DNA from: Ga0077527 sp964433345
GTDB lineage: Bacteria; Pseudomonadota; Gammaproteobacteria; Burkholderiales; SG8-41
Reading direction: 5' to 3'
Assembly: GCA_964433345.1 (NCBI GenBank)
Contig: CAYSQJ010000003.1
Location: forward strand, 342,799-406,798
Length of the DNA stretch: 64,000 nucleotides
Shown here: one piece after another, positions 43,720 to 52,075 of the stretch
Layout of the letters: each line of letters opens with the position of its first letter
Position numbering within the stretch: the first letter of the stretch is position 1
Position numbers and translations under genes: made by a program
Notes under the pieces: generated by a model
The model's input: only the letters and a program-made list of their open reading frames with translations
Told to the model about the DNA's origin: nothing
Databases searched by the model: none

Positions 43720-44456
43720 TGCGCAAACTGATCATCCTGCTTCTTGCCGCACTGAGTATCAACGCCTGGGCCCAGGCCGATTACGCGCGCGAACAACGCT
43801 GGGCCGACGAAATCACGCCGGCCATCCTCGTCGGCGACCCGGTCCGGCTCGCGCTGCCTTCGGGCCGCAAGTTCCTCGCCATCCATGCGCCGAATGCAAA
43901 GGCGCAGGCCGGCGTCATCGTCGTCCACGGCCTCGGCGTGTATCCCGACTGGGGCCTGATCAATCCGCTGCGCAGCAATCTTTCGGAGCAGGGTTACGCG
44001 ACGCTGTCGGTGCAGATGCCGGTGCTCGCCTCTGACGCGCGCGGCGACCAGTACCCGCCGCTGTTTCCGGAAGCTGCCGAACGCATTGCCGCCGCGGTCG
44101 CTTTCATGCGCGGCAAGGGTCACAAAAAAATCGCGATCGTCGCCCACAGCCTCGGCGCACGCATGAGCAATGTGTTCCTCAACACGGCCGGCGCACCGGC
44201 GATCGACGCCTTCGTCGCCATCGGCATCTCCGGTGAATACACGAAACCCGAAACCTTCAAGGCCCCGGTGCTCGACCTGATGGGCGAAAAGGACCTGCCT
44301 GCCGTGCTCGACAACGCCGCCAAACGCGCTGCCGCCATCCGTACGGTGCGCGGCTCCGGCCAGATCAGCGTCGCCGGTGCCGACCATTTCTTCAACGGCA
44401 AGGAACGGGAACTCGTGCAGCAGGTGAAGCTGTTCCTTGACCGCGCCACACGATAG
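43719..44456 (+). CDS. Secreted alpha/beta hydrolase-like protein (DUF3530-like)
   Basis: A protein of 245 aa with a signal peptide (about 1-19, ending INAWAQ). The mature part has VIVVHGLGVYPDWGLINPL near 68 (oxyanion loop), IAIVAHSLGARMSNVFLNT near 140 with a GxSxG-like Ser in HSLGA, LMGEKDLPAVLDNAA with an Asp, and SVAGADHFFNGKEREL with the His. It is a probable periplasmic esterase or peptidase-like hydrolase. Coupled to the crotonase gene. The substrate is unknown. Confidence 0.7.
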   Translation: MRKLIILLLAALSINAWAQADYAREQRWADEITPAILVGDPVRLALPSGRKFLAIHAPNAKAQAGVIVVHGLGVYPDWGLINPLRSNLSEQGYATLSVQMPVLASDARGDQYPPLFPEAAERIAAAVAFMRGKGHKKIAIVAHSLGARMSNVFLNTAGAPAIDAFVAIGISGEYTKPETFKAPVLDLMGEKDLPAVLDNAAKRAAAIRTVRGSGQISVAGADHFFNGKERELVQQVKLFLDRATR

Positions 44457-44457
44457 A

Positions 44458-44489
44458 ATAAAAATATCAATATAATCAAATACTTATAG
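44458..44489 (+). other. AT-rich conserved intergenic motif (full-length copy)
   Basis: AATAAAAATATCAATATAATC followed by AAATACTTATA fills the 42-bp gap between the hydrolase stop and the next gene. The same order of blocks recurs at 59294 (AATAAAAATATCAATAAAAA, then CAAATACTTATA) and, in reverse, at 33173. No inverted repeat is seen, so it is not a typical hairpin terminator. Confidence 0.6.
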
Positions 44490-44498
44490 GATAGCATC

Positions 44499-45053
44499 AT
44501 GGCGATGATGTTCGAGGCGCTGTCGGATCGCCACGTCGAATTCATACGCGCGCAGAAAATCTACTTCACCGGCACCGCCACTGCCGACAGCCGCATCAAT
44601 GTGTCGCCCAAGGGCATGGACTCGCTGCGCGTGCTCGATCCGAAACGCGTGGCCTGGTTGAGTGTCACCGGCAGCGGCAACGAAACCTCGGCCCATGTGC
44701 AGGCCGACGCGCGGATGACCCTGATGTTCTGCGCTTTCGAGGGTGCGCCGCTGATCCTGCGCCTGTACGGCAGCGCGCGCGTGATCCATCGCGGGGATGC
44801 CGAATGGCCTGCGCTGTACGCGCATTTCACGCCCCTGCCCGGCGCGCGGCAGATATTCGACCTCGCGATCGACCATGTGCAGACCTCCTGCGGCATGGGC
44901 GTACCGCTGATGGAGTACAAAGGCGAGCGCGGCGCACTCGAGGCCTGGGCAGAAAAAAAGGGCGAGGCCGGCCTGCGCGAATACTGGGAACTGAAAAACC
45001 AGAGCAGCATCGACGGCCTGCCGACCCATATCGTGGCCCGCAGCAAGGGCTGA
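44499..45053 (+). CDS. Pyridoxamine 5'-phosphate oxidase-family FMN-binding protein
   Basis: A protein of 184 aa with a split-barrel fold pattern: FIRAQKIYFTGTATADSRIN near 16, GMDSLRVLDPKRVAWLSVTG near 43, then ETSAHVQADARMTLMFCAFE near 68. These match the general stress/PNPOx-like flavoprotein group rather than true PdxH. The C-terminal half (YKGERGALEAWAEKKGEAGL) is family-specific and of unknown role. Reduction of a small electrophile with FMN or F420 is possible but unproven. Confidence 0.75.
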   Translation: MAMMFEALSDRHVEFIRAQKIYFTGTATADSRINVSPKGMDSLRVLDPKRVAWLSVTGSGNETSAHVQADARMTLMFCAFEGAPLILRLYGSARVIHRGDAEWPALYAHFTPLPGARQIFDLAIDHVQTSCGMGVPLMEYKGERGALEAWAEKKGEAGLREYWELKNQSSIDGLPTHIVARSKG

Positions 45054-45111
45054 AGCCGCATCACCGGCACAAGCCGGTACAATTGCGGGCTTGAGCAATC
45101 CGGAGCCGCGC

Positions 45112-46314
45112 ATGACCCTCGACCATACCGCCGTCACCCTCACCGGTGGCCATTTCCAGTGGGATGATCCGCTGCTGATCGAAGCCCAGCTCAGCGACGA
45201 GGAGCGGATGATCCGCGACACTGCGCGCCAGTACGCGCAGGAAAAACTCGCGCCGCGCATCCGCGACTGGAACCGCAGGGAAAGCTTCGACCGTGAAGTG
45301 ATGCGCGAGATGGGCGAACTCGGATTCCTCGGCGCACCGCTCGAAGGTTATGGCTGCGCCGGCATCGGCTATGTCGCCTACGGCCTGATCATGCGCGAGC
45401 TGGAGCGCGTCGACACCGCCTTCCGCTCGGCGGTCGGCGTGCAGGGCGGGCTGGCAATGACGCCGATCTACGCCTACGGCTCCGAGGAACAAAGACAACG
45501 TTATCTGCCACGGATGGCGACCGGCGAGCTGCTCGGCTGCTTCGGCCTCACCGAACCCGACCACGGTTCCGATCCCGGCAGCATGAAAACCCGTGCGCGC
45601 AGCGTCGACGGCGGTTACCGTCTCACCGGCACAAAACTGTGGATCACCCACGCGCCCATCGCCGACATCATGATCGTCTGGGCCAAGGATGACGGCGGCG
45701 TGATCCGCGGCTTCATCCTCGAGCGCGGCATGGAGGGGCTTTCCACACGCAAGATCGAGGGCAAGTTCTCGGTGCGCGCCTCGCCCACCGGCGAGATCGT
45801 GATGGACAATGTTTTCGTGCCGGAGGCCAACCTGCTCCCCAATGTGACAGGCCTGAAAGGCCCCTTCGGCTGCCTCAACAACGCGCGCTTCGTGATCTGC
45901 TGGGGCGCGCTGGGCGCCGCCGAGGCTTGCTGGCACACCGCGCGCCAGTACACCATGGACCGCAAGCAGTTCGGCCGGCCGCTGGCGGCGAACCAGCTGG
46001 TGCAGAAAAAACTCGCCGATATGCAGTCCGAAATCGCGCTCGGCCTGCTCGCCTGCCTGCACGTCAGCCGGCTGCGCGACCAGGGACTCGCGACGCCCGA
46101 AATGGTCTCGCTGCTGAAGCGCAATTCCACCGGCAAGGCACTGGATATCGCCCGTGCGGCGCGCGACATGCTAGGCGGCAACGGCATTTCCGACGAATAC
46201 CCGGTGATCCGGCACATGCTGAACCTGGAAACCGTCAACACGCTGGAAGGCACCCACGACATCCATGCACTGGTGCTGGGCCGCGCGCAGACCGGGCTTT
46301 CCGCCTTCAACTGA
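45112..46314 (+). CDS. gcdH: Glutaryl-CoA dehydrogenase-like acyl-CoA dehydrogenase
   Basis: A protein of 400 aa. FAD and substrate motifs: GCFGLTEPDHGSDPGSMKTR near 141, ITGTKLWITHAPIADIMIV-like block near 172, and the catalytic Glu in VNTLEGTHDIHALVLGRAQT near 373. The N-terminal FQWDDPLLIEAQLSDEERMI is the GcdH signature. It oxidises and decarboxylates glutaryl-CoA to crotonyl-CoA, linking lysine, tryptophan or aromatic breakdown to beta-oxidation. The ATG at 45112 follows GGAG; a TTG seven codons earlier is less likely. The CoA-transferase usual next to gcdH is not adjacent here. Confidence 0.88.
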   Translation: MTLDHTAVTLTGGHFQWDDPLLIEAQLSDEERMIRDTARQYAQEKLAPRIRDWNRRESFDREVMREMGELGFLGAPLEGYGCAGIGYVAYGLIMRELERVDTAFRSAVGVQGGLAMTPIYAYGSEEQRQRYLPRMATGELLGCFGLTEPDHGSDPGSMKTRARSVDGGYRLTGTKLWITHAPIADIMIVWAKDDGGVIRGFILERGMEGLSTRKIEGKFSVRASPTGEIVMDNVFVPEANLLPNVTGLKGPFGCLNNARFVICWGALGAAEACWHTARQYTMDRKQFGRPLAANQLVQKKLADMQSEIALGLLACLHVSRLRDQGLATPEMVSLLKRNSTGKALDIARAARDMLGGNGISDEYPVIRHMLNLETVNTLEGTHDIHALVLGRAQTGLSAFN

Positions 46315-46330
46315 ACGGGCAAAGCCAAAC

Positions 46331-46801
46331 ATGCTCAAGGGCACCTCCGGGGTATACCGCAGCGACGACATGGTCGTTGTCGAGCGCCATCGCCACCAGT
46401 TTCCTTCGCTGTGCCTGTCCTGCGGCGTGGTCTGCGCGGTGCCGGATGCCGCTCCCTCCACTCCCGGCACCCGTGCCAGGGTACGGCCGCCGGTGTGTCA
46501 GGCCTGCCGCTCGCGGCGCGGACGCGTCGCAACCATCGTCGCCATCGCCGGCGCCGTCATGATCATCGCCGCGCTGCCGGTCTACTATCTGCTCGGCATG
46601 CTGCCTGCCGTGGCAATGCTGCTGACCGGTGTCACCGACCTCGGTATAGCCTGGTGGCTGCGCGGTCATTCCCTCAGGTACCGCGTAATCCATGAAGACG
46701 AACAGTATGTCTGGATCGCCGGCGGACAGCGCGACTTCCTCGCCGCCTTGCCGGACTGGCATGGCATGAAGCTCGGCGAGCTGCGGAATCGCGGCAGCTG
46801 A
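46331..46801 (+). CDS. Hypothetical membrane protein with two CxxC motifs
   Basis: A protein of 156 aa, not recognised. It has CLSCGVVC near 28 and CQACRSRRGR near 57, then two adjacent hydrophobic helices (about 68-110) and a C-terminal soluble part (HEDEQYVWIAGGQRDFLAAL). The two CxxC pairs could bind one zinc ion in a cytoplasmic ribbon before the membrane part. It starts 16 bp after the gcdH stop, so it may be co-transcribed. No function is assigned. Confidence 0.6.
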   Translation: MLKGTSGVYRSDDMVVVERHRHQFPSLCLSCGVVCAVPDAAPSTPGTRARVRPPVCQACRSRRGRVATIVAIAGAVMIIAALPVYYLLGMLPAVAMLLTGVTDLGIAWWLRGHSLRYRVIHEDEQYVWIAGGQRDFLAALPDWHGMKLGELRNRGS

Positions 46802-46868
46802 CTCCGCAACTCAACGGCCGTGCGGTCGTACTCGGCGAATTCCTGCTGACGCGCGCGAAAGAAAACCG

Positions 46869-47417
46869 CTAGGGCTTGCCGGCCGGAGGCGGCGGCAGGA
46901 AACGCCGGCGCAGCAGCCGCCCCAGTACCAGCGCCAGCACAAACGCGGGAAACACCGCGAGCAGCGCCGAGGACGGGCCCCAGACCCGGAAGGATTCCGG
47001 CGCCACGGTCTTGCCGTCGGTGACATAGACGGCGTAGATCACGTAATCGTCCTCCGTGACCTTGAGTTCGATACGCTGGCGTCCGTCTCCGGCGTCACGC
47101 GCGTTGAAACGCACATGGGGCCGAAAGCCGCCGCGAGCCGCAGCCTCGAATTCACCCGCCGCCTGCGATAAGCGCAATTCGCGTGGCGGGGGCGGCGGAT
47201 CCTTGCGCGTGACATCCAGCCAGCGCAACAGCTCGTACTGAGGCGGATTCACCGCCCCCGGCCGTGTCGCAATCAGGGGAAACAGGCGCACCGGCGTCGC
47301 GCCTTCCGGATAACGCTCGGCGGTGAAATAGGTGGTGCCCCAGGAGATCACCACCATCAACGCGAGAAACACGAGGAGTTGGGCAATGAATATGCCGGTG
47401 CGAAGCATGAAACGCAT
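46869..47417 (-). CDS. Hypothetical two-helix membrane protein
   Basis: A protein of 182 aa. One N-terminal helix (about 5-30) and one C-terminal helix (about 148-170) enclose a soluble region with a proline run (DPPPPPRELR) and a segment rich in beta strands (RQRIELKVTEDDYVIYAVYV). It ends PPPPAGKP. No family was recognised. It begins 12 bp after the HD-domain gene, so it is likely its partner. Function unknown. Confidence 0.55.
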   Translation of the reverse strand: MRFMLRTGIFIAQLLVFLALMVVISWGTTYFTAERYPEGATPVRLFPLIATRPGAVNPPQYELLRWLDVTRKDPPPPPRELRLSQAAGEFEAAARGGFRPHVRFNARDAGDGRQRIELKVTEDDYVIYAVYVTDGKTVAPESFRVWGPSSALLAVFPAFVLALVLGRLLRRRFLPPPPAGKP

Positions 47418-47429
47418 GATTGCCCCGGA

Positions 47430-48389
47430 TCAGCGGATGACCAGCGACTCCGGCGCCGGGCTCACGCCCGAGAGCAGGGTCTTCGGCGCCGCGCGGCGCA
47501 GTCGGCTGCGACCGCTCGCACCGGTCGCCTCCTCGGCATGGGCCGCGTTTTTCTCCATTTCCTCGATGTAGAAATTGCGGCCGCCAAAGTGAATCGCGGC
47601 GTACTGGTAGGCGCGGTGCAGCTTGTGCTCCAGCCGCTTCATCGCGTTGACGTAGAACGCCGGCGTCTTGCTGAGCAGGTCCTTGCCCGATTTGTAGACC
47701 ACGACGACGCTCCCGTCGGACTGCCTGCGCTCGGCAATGCCGCCGAGCACGAATTCGGGGTACAGCCGGTCATGGCATTTCTCGAGGTAACAGCGGTCGG
47801 ACATCTGCGCGATGATGTCGGCGGTGCCGAGGATTTCGCCGATGCGGCGCATCACCGGATCGGCCATGCGGATGCCCTCGGGGTCGCGCTCGTATCCGGT
47901 GAAATGGATAATCGCCGAGGCATCACGGGCATATTTCTTCAGCCCTATTTTCGGCATGTAGCCGAGCAGGAACTTCGCTCCGCGCGAAACATGGGTCAGG
48001 GTGTATTCGGCGCCATAGCGGTGTTTGCGGTCGTTGCGCCGGCGCAGGTAGCCGACGTCGTGAAACAGCGCGGTCACGACCCCGGTCATGAAATACTCCG
48101 GAGACAGCGGCGCCTGCTCCCGCGGATCACGCTGATAACCGTCAAGCAGCCGCGCCATCGCCAGCGTCACGTCCAGCACATGCTGGATGTCGTGGTACTC
48201 GGTGTCGCAAGGGTGATAGTCACGGTGCTTGCCGTGGTACATCTTCGACAGGTCTTCGAAGGCCCTTTCCATGGGCCGCGGACTGGCCTTGGGGTACAGC
48301 GCCCGGAAAAGCCCGATGACGCAATCGGATACCTCGATCGCATCGGTGGTGCGTATCCTGTCCGTGATGTCGAAATCGCTGCGGCGCAT
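47430..48389 (-). CDS. HD-domain phosphohydrolase-like protein
   Basis: A protein of 319 aa. HD-type metal residues are visible in TEYHDIQHVLDVTLAMARLL near 63 and GVVTALFHDVGYLRRRNDRK near 103 (HD at FHDVGY), with AIIHFTGYERDPEG near 158 further along. The pattern resembles cyclic-nucleotide phosphodiesterase-type or HD-GYP-like catalytic domains without the GYP signature. The C-terminal tail (about 270-319) is Arg- and Ala-rich and of low complexity. Substrate unknown; membrane anchoring by the downstream protein is possible. Confidence 0.65.
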   Translation of the reverse strand: MRRSDFDITDRIRTTDAIEVSDCVIGLFRALYPKASPRPMERAFEDLSKMYHGKHRDYHPCDTEYHDIQHVLDVTLAMARLLDGYQRDPREQAPLSPEYFMTGVVTALFHDVGYLRRRNDRKHRYGAEYTLTHVSRGAKFLLGYMPKIGLKKYARDASAIIHFTGYERDPEGIRMADPVMRRIGEILGTADIIAQMSDRCYLEKCHDRLYPEFVLGGIAERRQSDGSVVVVYKSGKDLLSKTPAFYVNAMKRLEHKLHRAYQYAAIHFGGRNFYIEEMEKNAAHAEEATGASGRSRLRRAAPKTLLSGVSPAPESLVIR

Positions 48390-48626
48390 GGCGGTATTCC
48401 TGATTTTTCAGGCAGTCTAGCAATCCGCGGCCCTTCGCACCATGCACTAATGCCTGCCCGGCAAAGTGCCGGACAGACGCGCTTTGCCACCCGACAGGCG
48501 GTTCAACCCGCATCTCCGGTGCGGCAGGCCGGGACAGGCGGGCGGGAAATTCCGTTGCGCGCTTGCCGCGCATTAGAATGCGGAGCACCGGCATTTTCAG
48601 CCGGCCGCAACCGAGGAGCACAGCCC

Positions 48627-49043
48627 ATGACCGACAAATCCCCCCTGCCCTTCACCCAGGTGCGTGCCGCGATGGACGCCATGATCGACAAGGCCCTGCA
48701 AAGCCCGGGCGAGCATGTGTCGATCGCGATCGTCGATGACGCCGGCAACCTGCTGGCTTTCGCCAAGACCGGGCACATGCGCCTGTTCGGACGCCGCCAT
48801 GCGATACGCAAGGCCTACACCTCGGCCATCCTCGGCATGGACACCGGCGCGCATGCCGAGAAAATGCATGCCAGTGGCAGAAGCATCAGCGAAATGGGCG
48901 ATCCCCAGCTGACCTTCGGCCAGGGCGGCGTGGTGATAATCCGCGACGGCGTGATCCTTGGTGGCATCGGCGTCGGCGGATATCCCAGCGGGAAACGTGA
49001 CGAAGAACTGGCCCGCGTCGGGCTGGAGGCCTTGAACCGCTGA
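48627..49043 (+). CDS. GlcG/HbpS-family (DUF336) protein
   Basis: A protein of 138 aa. Family blocks: VSIAIVDDAGNLLAFAKTGH near 31, RRHAIRKAYTSAILGMDTGA near 56, GGVVIIRDGVILGGIGVGGY near 94 and DEELARVGLEAL at the end. GlcG-type proteins occur with glycolate and 2-hydroxyacid oxidation genes; HbpS binds heme. The ATG at 48627 follows a GAGGAG site. The upstream 237 bp contain palindromic GC-rich sequence but no gene. A D-2-hydroxyacid dehydrogenase gene is convergent just downstream. Confidence 0.8.
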   Translation: MTDKSPLPFTQVRAAMDAMIDKALQSPGEHVSIAIVDDAGNLLAFAKTGHMRLFGRRHAIRKAYTSAILGMDTGAHAEKMHASGRSISEMGDPQLTFGQGGVVIIRDGVILGGIGVGGYPSGKRDEELARVGLEALNR

Positions 49044-49109
49044 GGCCAAACCGGCAGCGGTCTGCAGCGGCGGGCATTCACCCGCCACTGGACGGCTTGC
49101 CCCGGAGGA

Positions 49110-50048
49110 TCAAACGACCGGGGTCTTCACTGCCTTCCCGTCCAGCTTGAGCTGGATGTTCTCGATCTGCAGCAGCCCCATCGCCGTGCGCGTCTCGTTG
49201 GTCGCGCTGGCCATATGCGGCAGCAGCACCACGTTGTCGAGCCCGAAAAAGGCCGGATCGACATTCGGCTCGTCGTAATAGACATCCAGCCCCGCGCCGG
49301 CGATCTTGCCTTCCTGCAGATACTTCAGCAGCACCGGCTGGTCGACCACCGAGCCGCGCGCAACGTTGACGAAATAACCCTGCGGCCCCAGCGCATCCAG
49401 CACCGCGGCATTGACCAGCTTGTCGGTCTCCGGTCCGCCGGGGGTGATCGCCACCAGCACATCGGAATTTTTCGCCAGTGTCACCGGATCGGGATCGTAG
49501 GCCCAGGGCACGTCCTTTTTGTTGCGGTTGTGGTAACGGACCTCCATCTTGAACGCCTTGGCGCGGTTGGCAATCTCCTCGCCGATGCGGCCGAGGCCGA
49601 GGATGCCGAGGGTCTTGCCGCCGAGCGAAGTCGTGAAGGGATAGGTGCCCTCGGTTTTCCAGCGGCCGGCGCGCACGTACTTGTCAGCCTGCGGAAACTT
49701 GCGCAATGTGTTCAGCACCAGCGCGATCGCACAGTCGGCGACGCAGTCGTTCAGCGCATTCGCGGTGTTGGTGACAACGATCCCGCGCGCCTTCGCGGCA
49801 TCAAGGTCGATCTGGTCCACGCCGACGCCGAAGTTGGCGATGATCTCCAGCTTGGGTAGCGCGTCCATCAGCGCGGCATCAACCTTGCTGTGGCCGGTAT
49901 GCGCCAGCGCGCGAACCTTGGTCGCGGCGGCCTTCAGCGCTGCAGCACGGTCGGGCTGCTCCCACAGCTTGACCAGGTTGAACTCCTGCTCCATGCGTTT
50001 CTGGGTGCCGGCATGGCCTTTCGCGGTGAGGATGACGTCGTGTTTCAT
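49110..50048 (-). CDS. D-isomer-specific 2-hydroxyacid dehydrogenase (glyoxylate/hydroxypyruvate reductase type)
   Basis: A protein of 312 aa. The NAD(P) loop is KTLGILGLGRIGEEIANRAK near 147, with IIANFGVGVDQIDLDAAKAR near 70, FVNVARGSVVDQPVLLKYLQ near 229 (catalytic Arg nearby) and LLPHMASATNETRTAMGL near 283, where the His of the usual Glu-His pair sits in LPHMAS. It reduces glyoxylate or hydroxypyruvate. The aminotransferase at 40576 and GlcG-like protein nearby fit C2/C3 hydroxyacid metabolism. Confidence 0.85.
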   Translation of the reverse strand: MKHDVILTAKGHAGTQKRMEQEFNLVKLWEQPDRAAALKAAATKVRALAHTGHSKVDAALMDALPKLEIIANFGVGVDQIDLDAAKARGIVVTNTANALNDCVADCAIALVLNTLRKFPQADKYVRAGRWKTEGTYPFTTSLGGKTLGILGLGRIGEEIANRAKAFKMEVRYHNRNKKDVPWAYDPDPVTLAKNSDVLVAITPGGPETDKLVNAAVLDALGPQGYFVNVARGSVVDQPVLLKYLQEGKIAGAGLDVYYDEPNVDPAFFGLDNVVLLPHMASATNETRTAMGLLQIENIQLKLDGKAVKTPVV

Positions 50049-50098
50049 GGAATCTCTCGTGGATTGATATCAAACAGGGGGCACGCTGCAGCAAGCCT

Positions 50099-50398
50099 TC
50101 AGCGCTTCATGACTTCGGCATGCAATTTGAGGCCCAGCGCATCCATGACCTTGAGAATGGTGTCGAAGCCCGGGCTGCGTTCTCCCGACAGCGCCTTGTA
50201 CAGGCTCTCGCGCGAGAGCCCCGCATCTTTCGCAACCTGAGACATGCCTTTGGCGCGGGCAATGTCCCCCAGCGCCTTGGCAATGAATGCGGCATCACCA
50301 TCGGCCTCTTCAATGCAGGCCTCAAGGTAGGCCGCCATTTCCTCCGGAGTCCGGAGATGTTCGGCAACGTCATAACGTGTGGTCTGGGTCTTTCCCAT
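50099..50398 (-). CDS. higA: HigA-type antitoxin (putative addiction module antidote)
   Basis: A protein of 99 aa with an Xre-like helix-turn-helix: GMSQVAKDAGLSRESLYKAL near 51, followed by SGERSPGFDTILKVMDALGL. The N-terminal DVAEHLRTPEEMAAYLEACI is typical of the antidote family encoded after HigB-like toxins. It is 11 bp downstream of the toxin gene in the toxin-first order of higBA operons. It binds and neutralises the toxin and represses the operon; the palindrome at 50709 is the probable operator. Confidence 0.85.
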   Translation of the reverse strand: MGKTQTTRYDVAEHLRTPEEMAAYLEACIEEADGDAAFIAKALGDIARAKGMSQVAKDAGLSRESLYKALSGERSPGFDTILKVMDALGLKLHAEVMKR

Positions 50399-50409
50399 TG
50401 TCGTGCTCC

Positions 50410-50700
50410 TTAAAGTTCGCGTGCCAGACGCAATGCGATCCGGATGTCTTTCGACTGGCTGCTCTTGTCGCCACCCGCGAGCAGAATGACCAGTGCCCGG
50501 CCCCGCCGCTTGAAATACACCCGATAGCCCGGTCCATGATCGATCCGCAGTTCCGAAACGCCCTCACCCACGGGCTCCACATCGCCGGGGTTTCCCGCAG
50601 CCAATCGTTCAATGCGGGCCTGGATACGGGCACGGGCATGAATATCCCGCAGGCCATCAAGCCAGACGACGAAATTCGGTGTTTTGCGGATTTCGATCAC
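50410..50700 (-). CDS. higB: HigB-type RelE/ParE-superfamily toxin
   Basis: A protein of 96 aa: IEIRKTPNFVVWLDGLRDIH at the start, RIQARIERLAAGNPGDVEPV near 25, then ELRIDHGPGYRVYFKRRGRA near 49 and LLAGGDKSSQSKDIRIALRL near 71. This is the HigB-2-like addiction module killer family, probable ribosome-dependent mRNA endonucleases. The start is a GTG at 50700. It is the first gene of the two-gene module. Confidence 0.88.
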   Translation of the reverse strand: MIEIRKTPNFVVWLDGLRDIHARARIQARIERLAAGNPGDVEPVGEGVSELRIDHGPGYRVYFKRRGRALVILLAGGDKSSQSKDIRIALRLAREL

Positions 50701-50708
50701 CGGCGTAC

Positions 50709-50726
50709 TGTAGCCAATTGGCTACA
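50709..50726. promoter_or_regulatory. Perfect 18-bp palindrome upstream of higBA, probable operator
   Basis: TGTAGCCAATTGGCTACA is fully self-complementary and lies 9-26 bp before the toxin start codon. Antitoxins of the HigA family bind palindromes at their own promoter, so this is the expected autoregulation site. The assignment is by position and symmetry. Confidence 0.75.
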
Positions 50727-50786
50727 TGCGGTCAAACCGGCCAGATTGCTACGGTCAGCCCGCCGGATTCCGCCCGGACCCGCCGC

Positions 50787-51935
50787 TCAGGCCGCCGCCG
50801 GCTCGGTCAGCGGCACTGTCGTCGAGTCGTAACCGTAGACCCAAGACGGATCGGTCTTGTCCTTGAGCCAGGTGTTGGCGCTGGAACCGGCCTGGATGGC
50901 GGAAGCGCGTGGTTTGCGAATGGCTTCATACAATTTAAAAGCTTCAGACAAACCATCGGCCTCGACACCCGCCAGCACCCGCGACAGGATCGCCGCATCC
51001 TCCAGCGCCGAGGCCGCACCCTGCGCCATGTACGGCGTCATCGGATGGCAGGCATCGCCGAGCAGCGCAACGCGGCCTTCCGACCAGCGCGACAGCGGAT
51101 CACGCTCGAACAATCCCCATTTGTAGACTTCGGGACAGGCCTGCAGGATCGCCTGCACTTCCGGATGGAAGCCGGCATACAGTGCGCGCAGTTCATCGAG
51201 ATCGCCTTTCGCCGACCAGGACTCCGGCGTGATCCAGTCCGCCTTCTCCGGCACCGAGGTCACGAAATACAGCTCGTCGCGCTTGCGCGTGACGAAGTAC
51301 ACCACCATGTGCCGGTCCGGCCCCCACCACTTGGTGCGCACGGGCGCCAGCGTCACACCCTGGATGCGTGATGCCGGGAAAGTCGTGCGATAGGCCACCC
51401 GGCCGGTGAAATGCGGCTTCTCCGGCCCGAGCATCTGCTCGCGGATCAGCGAATGCACACCGTCGGCGCCGATCACCGCATCGGCCTTGATCATCACGCC
51501 ATTGGTGAAATGCAGATCCACGCCGCCGGGCTTCGGGTCATAAAACTTGAGCTTCATGCCGAGATGCACGATGTCCCTGGGCACCACATCGGCAATCGCC
51601 GCATGCAGATCACCGCGATGCAGGAACAGGTACGGCGCGCCGAACTTCTGCATCACCTTCGCACCCAGCGGCAATTCGCTGCTCGGGTCGCCACTGTCCC
51701 AGGCCCGGCTCAAGGCAAAGTCCGCCTGGAAGGCCGTGGCCACCAGCCGCTCTTCAACCCCCAGCAGGCGCAGGACCTTCATCGCATTCGGCGCCATCTG
51801 GATGCCGGCACCCACGCGCGCAAACTGCGCCGCCTGTTCAAACACATTCACGGTATGGCCCGCACGGCGCAGCAGCGCCGCAGCCGCCAGCCCGCCGATG
51901 CCGGCGCCGATAATGGCAATCGAGAGGGGTTTCAT
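50787..51935 (-). CDS. FAD-dependent monooxygenase, 6-hydroxynicotinate 3-monooxygenase (NicC)-like
   Basis: A protein of 382 aa, the same length as Pseudomonas NicC. The FAD GxGxxG loop is SIAIIGAGIGGLAAAALLRR at the N-terminus, DAVIGADGVHSLIREQML near 149 is the second FAD motif, and GRVALLGDACHPMTPYMAQG near 293 the third. The tail NTWLKDKTDPSWVYGYDS closely matches the NicC C-terminus. NicC hydroxylates 6-hydroxynicotinate with loss of CO2; other hydroxylated aromatic acids are possible. The ATG at 51935 is chosen over a start eight codons upstream. No other nic gene is adjacent. Confidence 0.8.
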   Translation of the reverse strand: MKPLSIAIIGAGIGGLAAAALLRRAGHTVNVFEQAAQFARVGAGIQMAPNAMKVLRLLGVEERLVATAFQADFALSRAWDSGDPSSELPLGAKVMQKFGAPYLFLHRGDLHAAIADVVPRDIVHLGMKLKFYDPKPGGVDLHFTNGVMIKADAVIGADGVHSLIREQMLGPEKPHFTGRVAYRTTFPASRIQGVTLAPVRTKWWGPDRHMVVYFVTRKRDELYFVTSVPEKADWITPESWSAKGDLDELRALYAGFHPEVQAILQACPEVYKWGLFERDPLSRWSEGRVALLGDACHPMTPYMAQGAASALEDAAILSRVLAGVEADGLSEAFKLYEAIRKPRASAIQAGSSANTWLKDKTDPSWVYGYDSTTVPLTEPAAA

Positions 51936-52060
51936 AAAATAGTCAATATAATCAAACACTTACAAAACTTCATCCCCTCTCCCCGCGCGCGGGGAGAGGG
52001 TTAGGGTGAGGGGCTGCGACAAAGGAACCACTTAAAGCGAAGCAGCGGGGTAACCAACAC
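51936..52060. repeat. AT-rich conserved motif followed by GC-rich palindromic repeat
   Basis: AAAATAGTCAATATAATC with AAACACTTACAAAA (51936-51968) is a copy of the dispersed AT-rich motif, placed at the 5' end of the NicC-like gene. From 51973, CCCCTCTCCCCGCGCGCGGG begins the palindromic repeat that also interrupts the oxidoreductase gene at 37264. It lies between two minus-strand genes. Confidence 0.65.
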
Positions 52061-52075
52061 CCCACAACACCCGAA

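Noticed and set aside
47379..48626. A long N-terminal extension of the GlcG-like protein
   Set aside because: The frame is open for 416 codons upstream only because it runs antisense to the HD-domain gene. The ATG at 48627 with a GAGGAG site gives the family's normal length.
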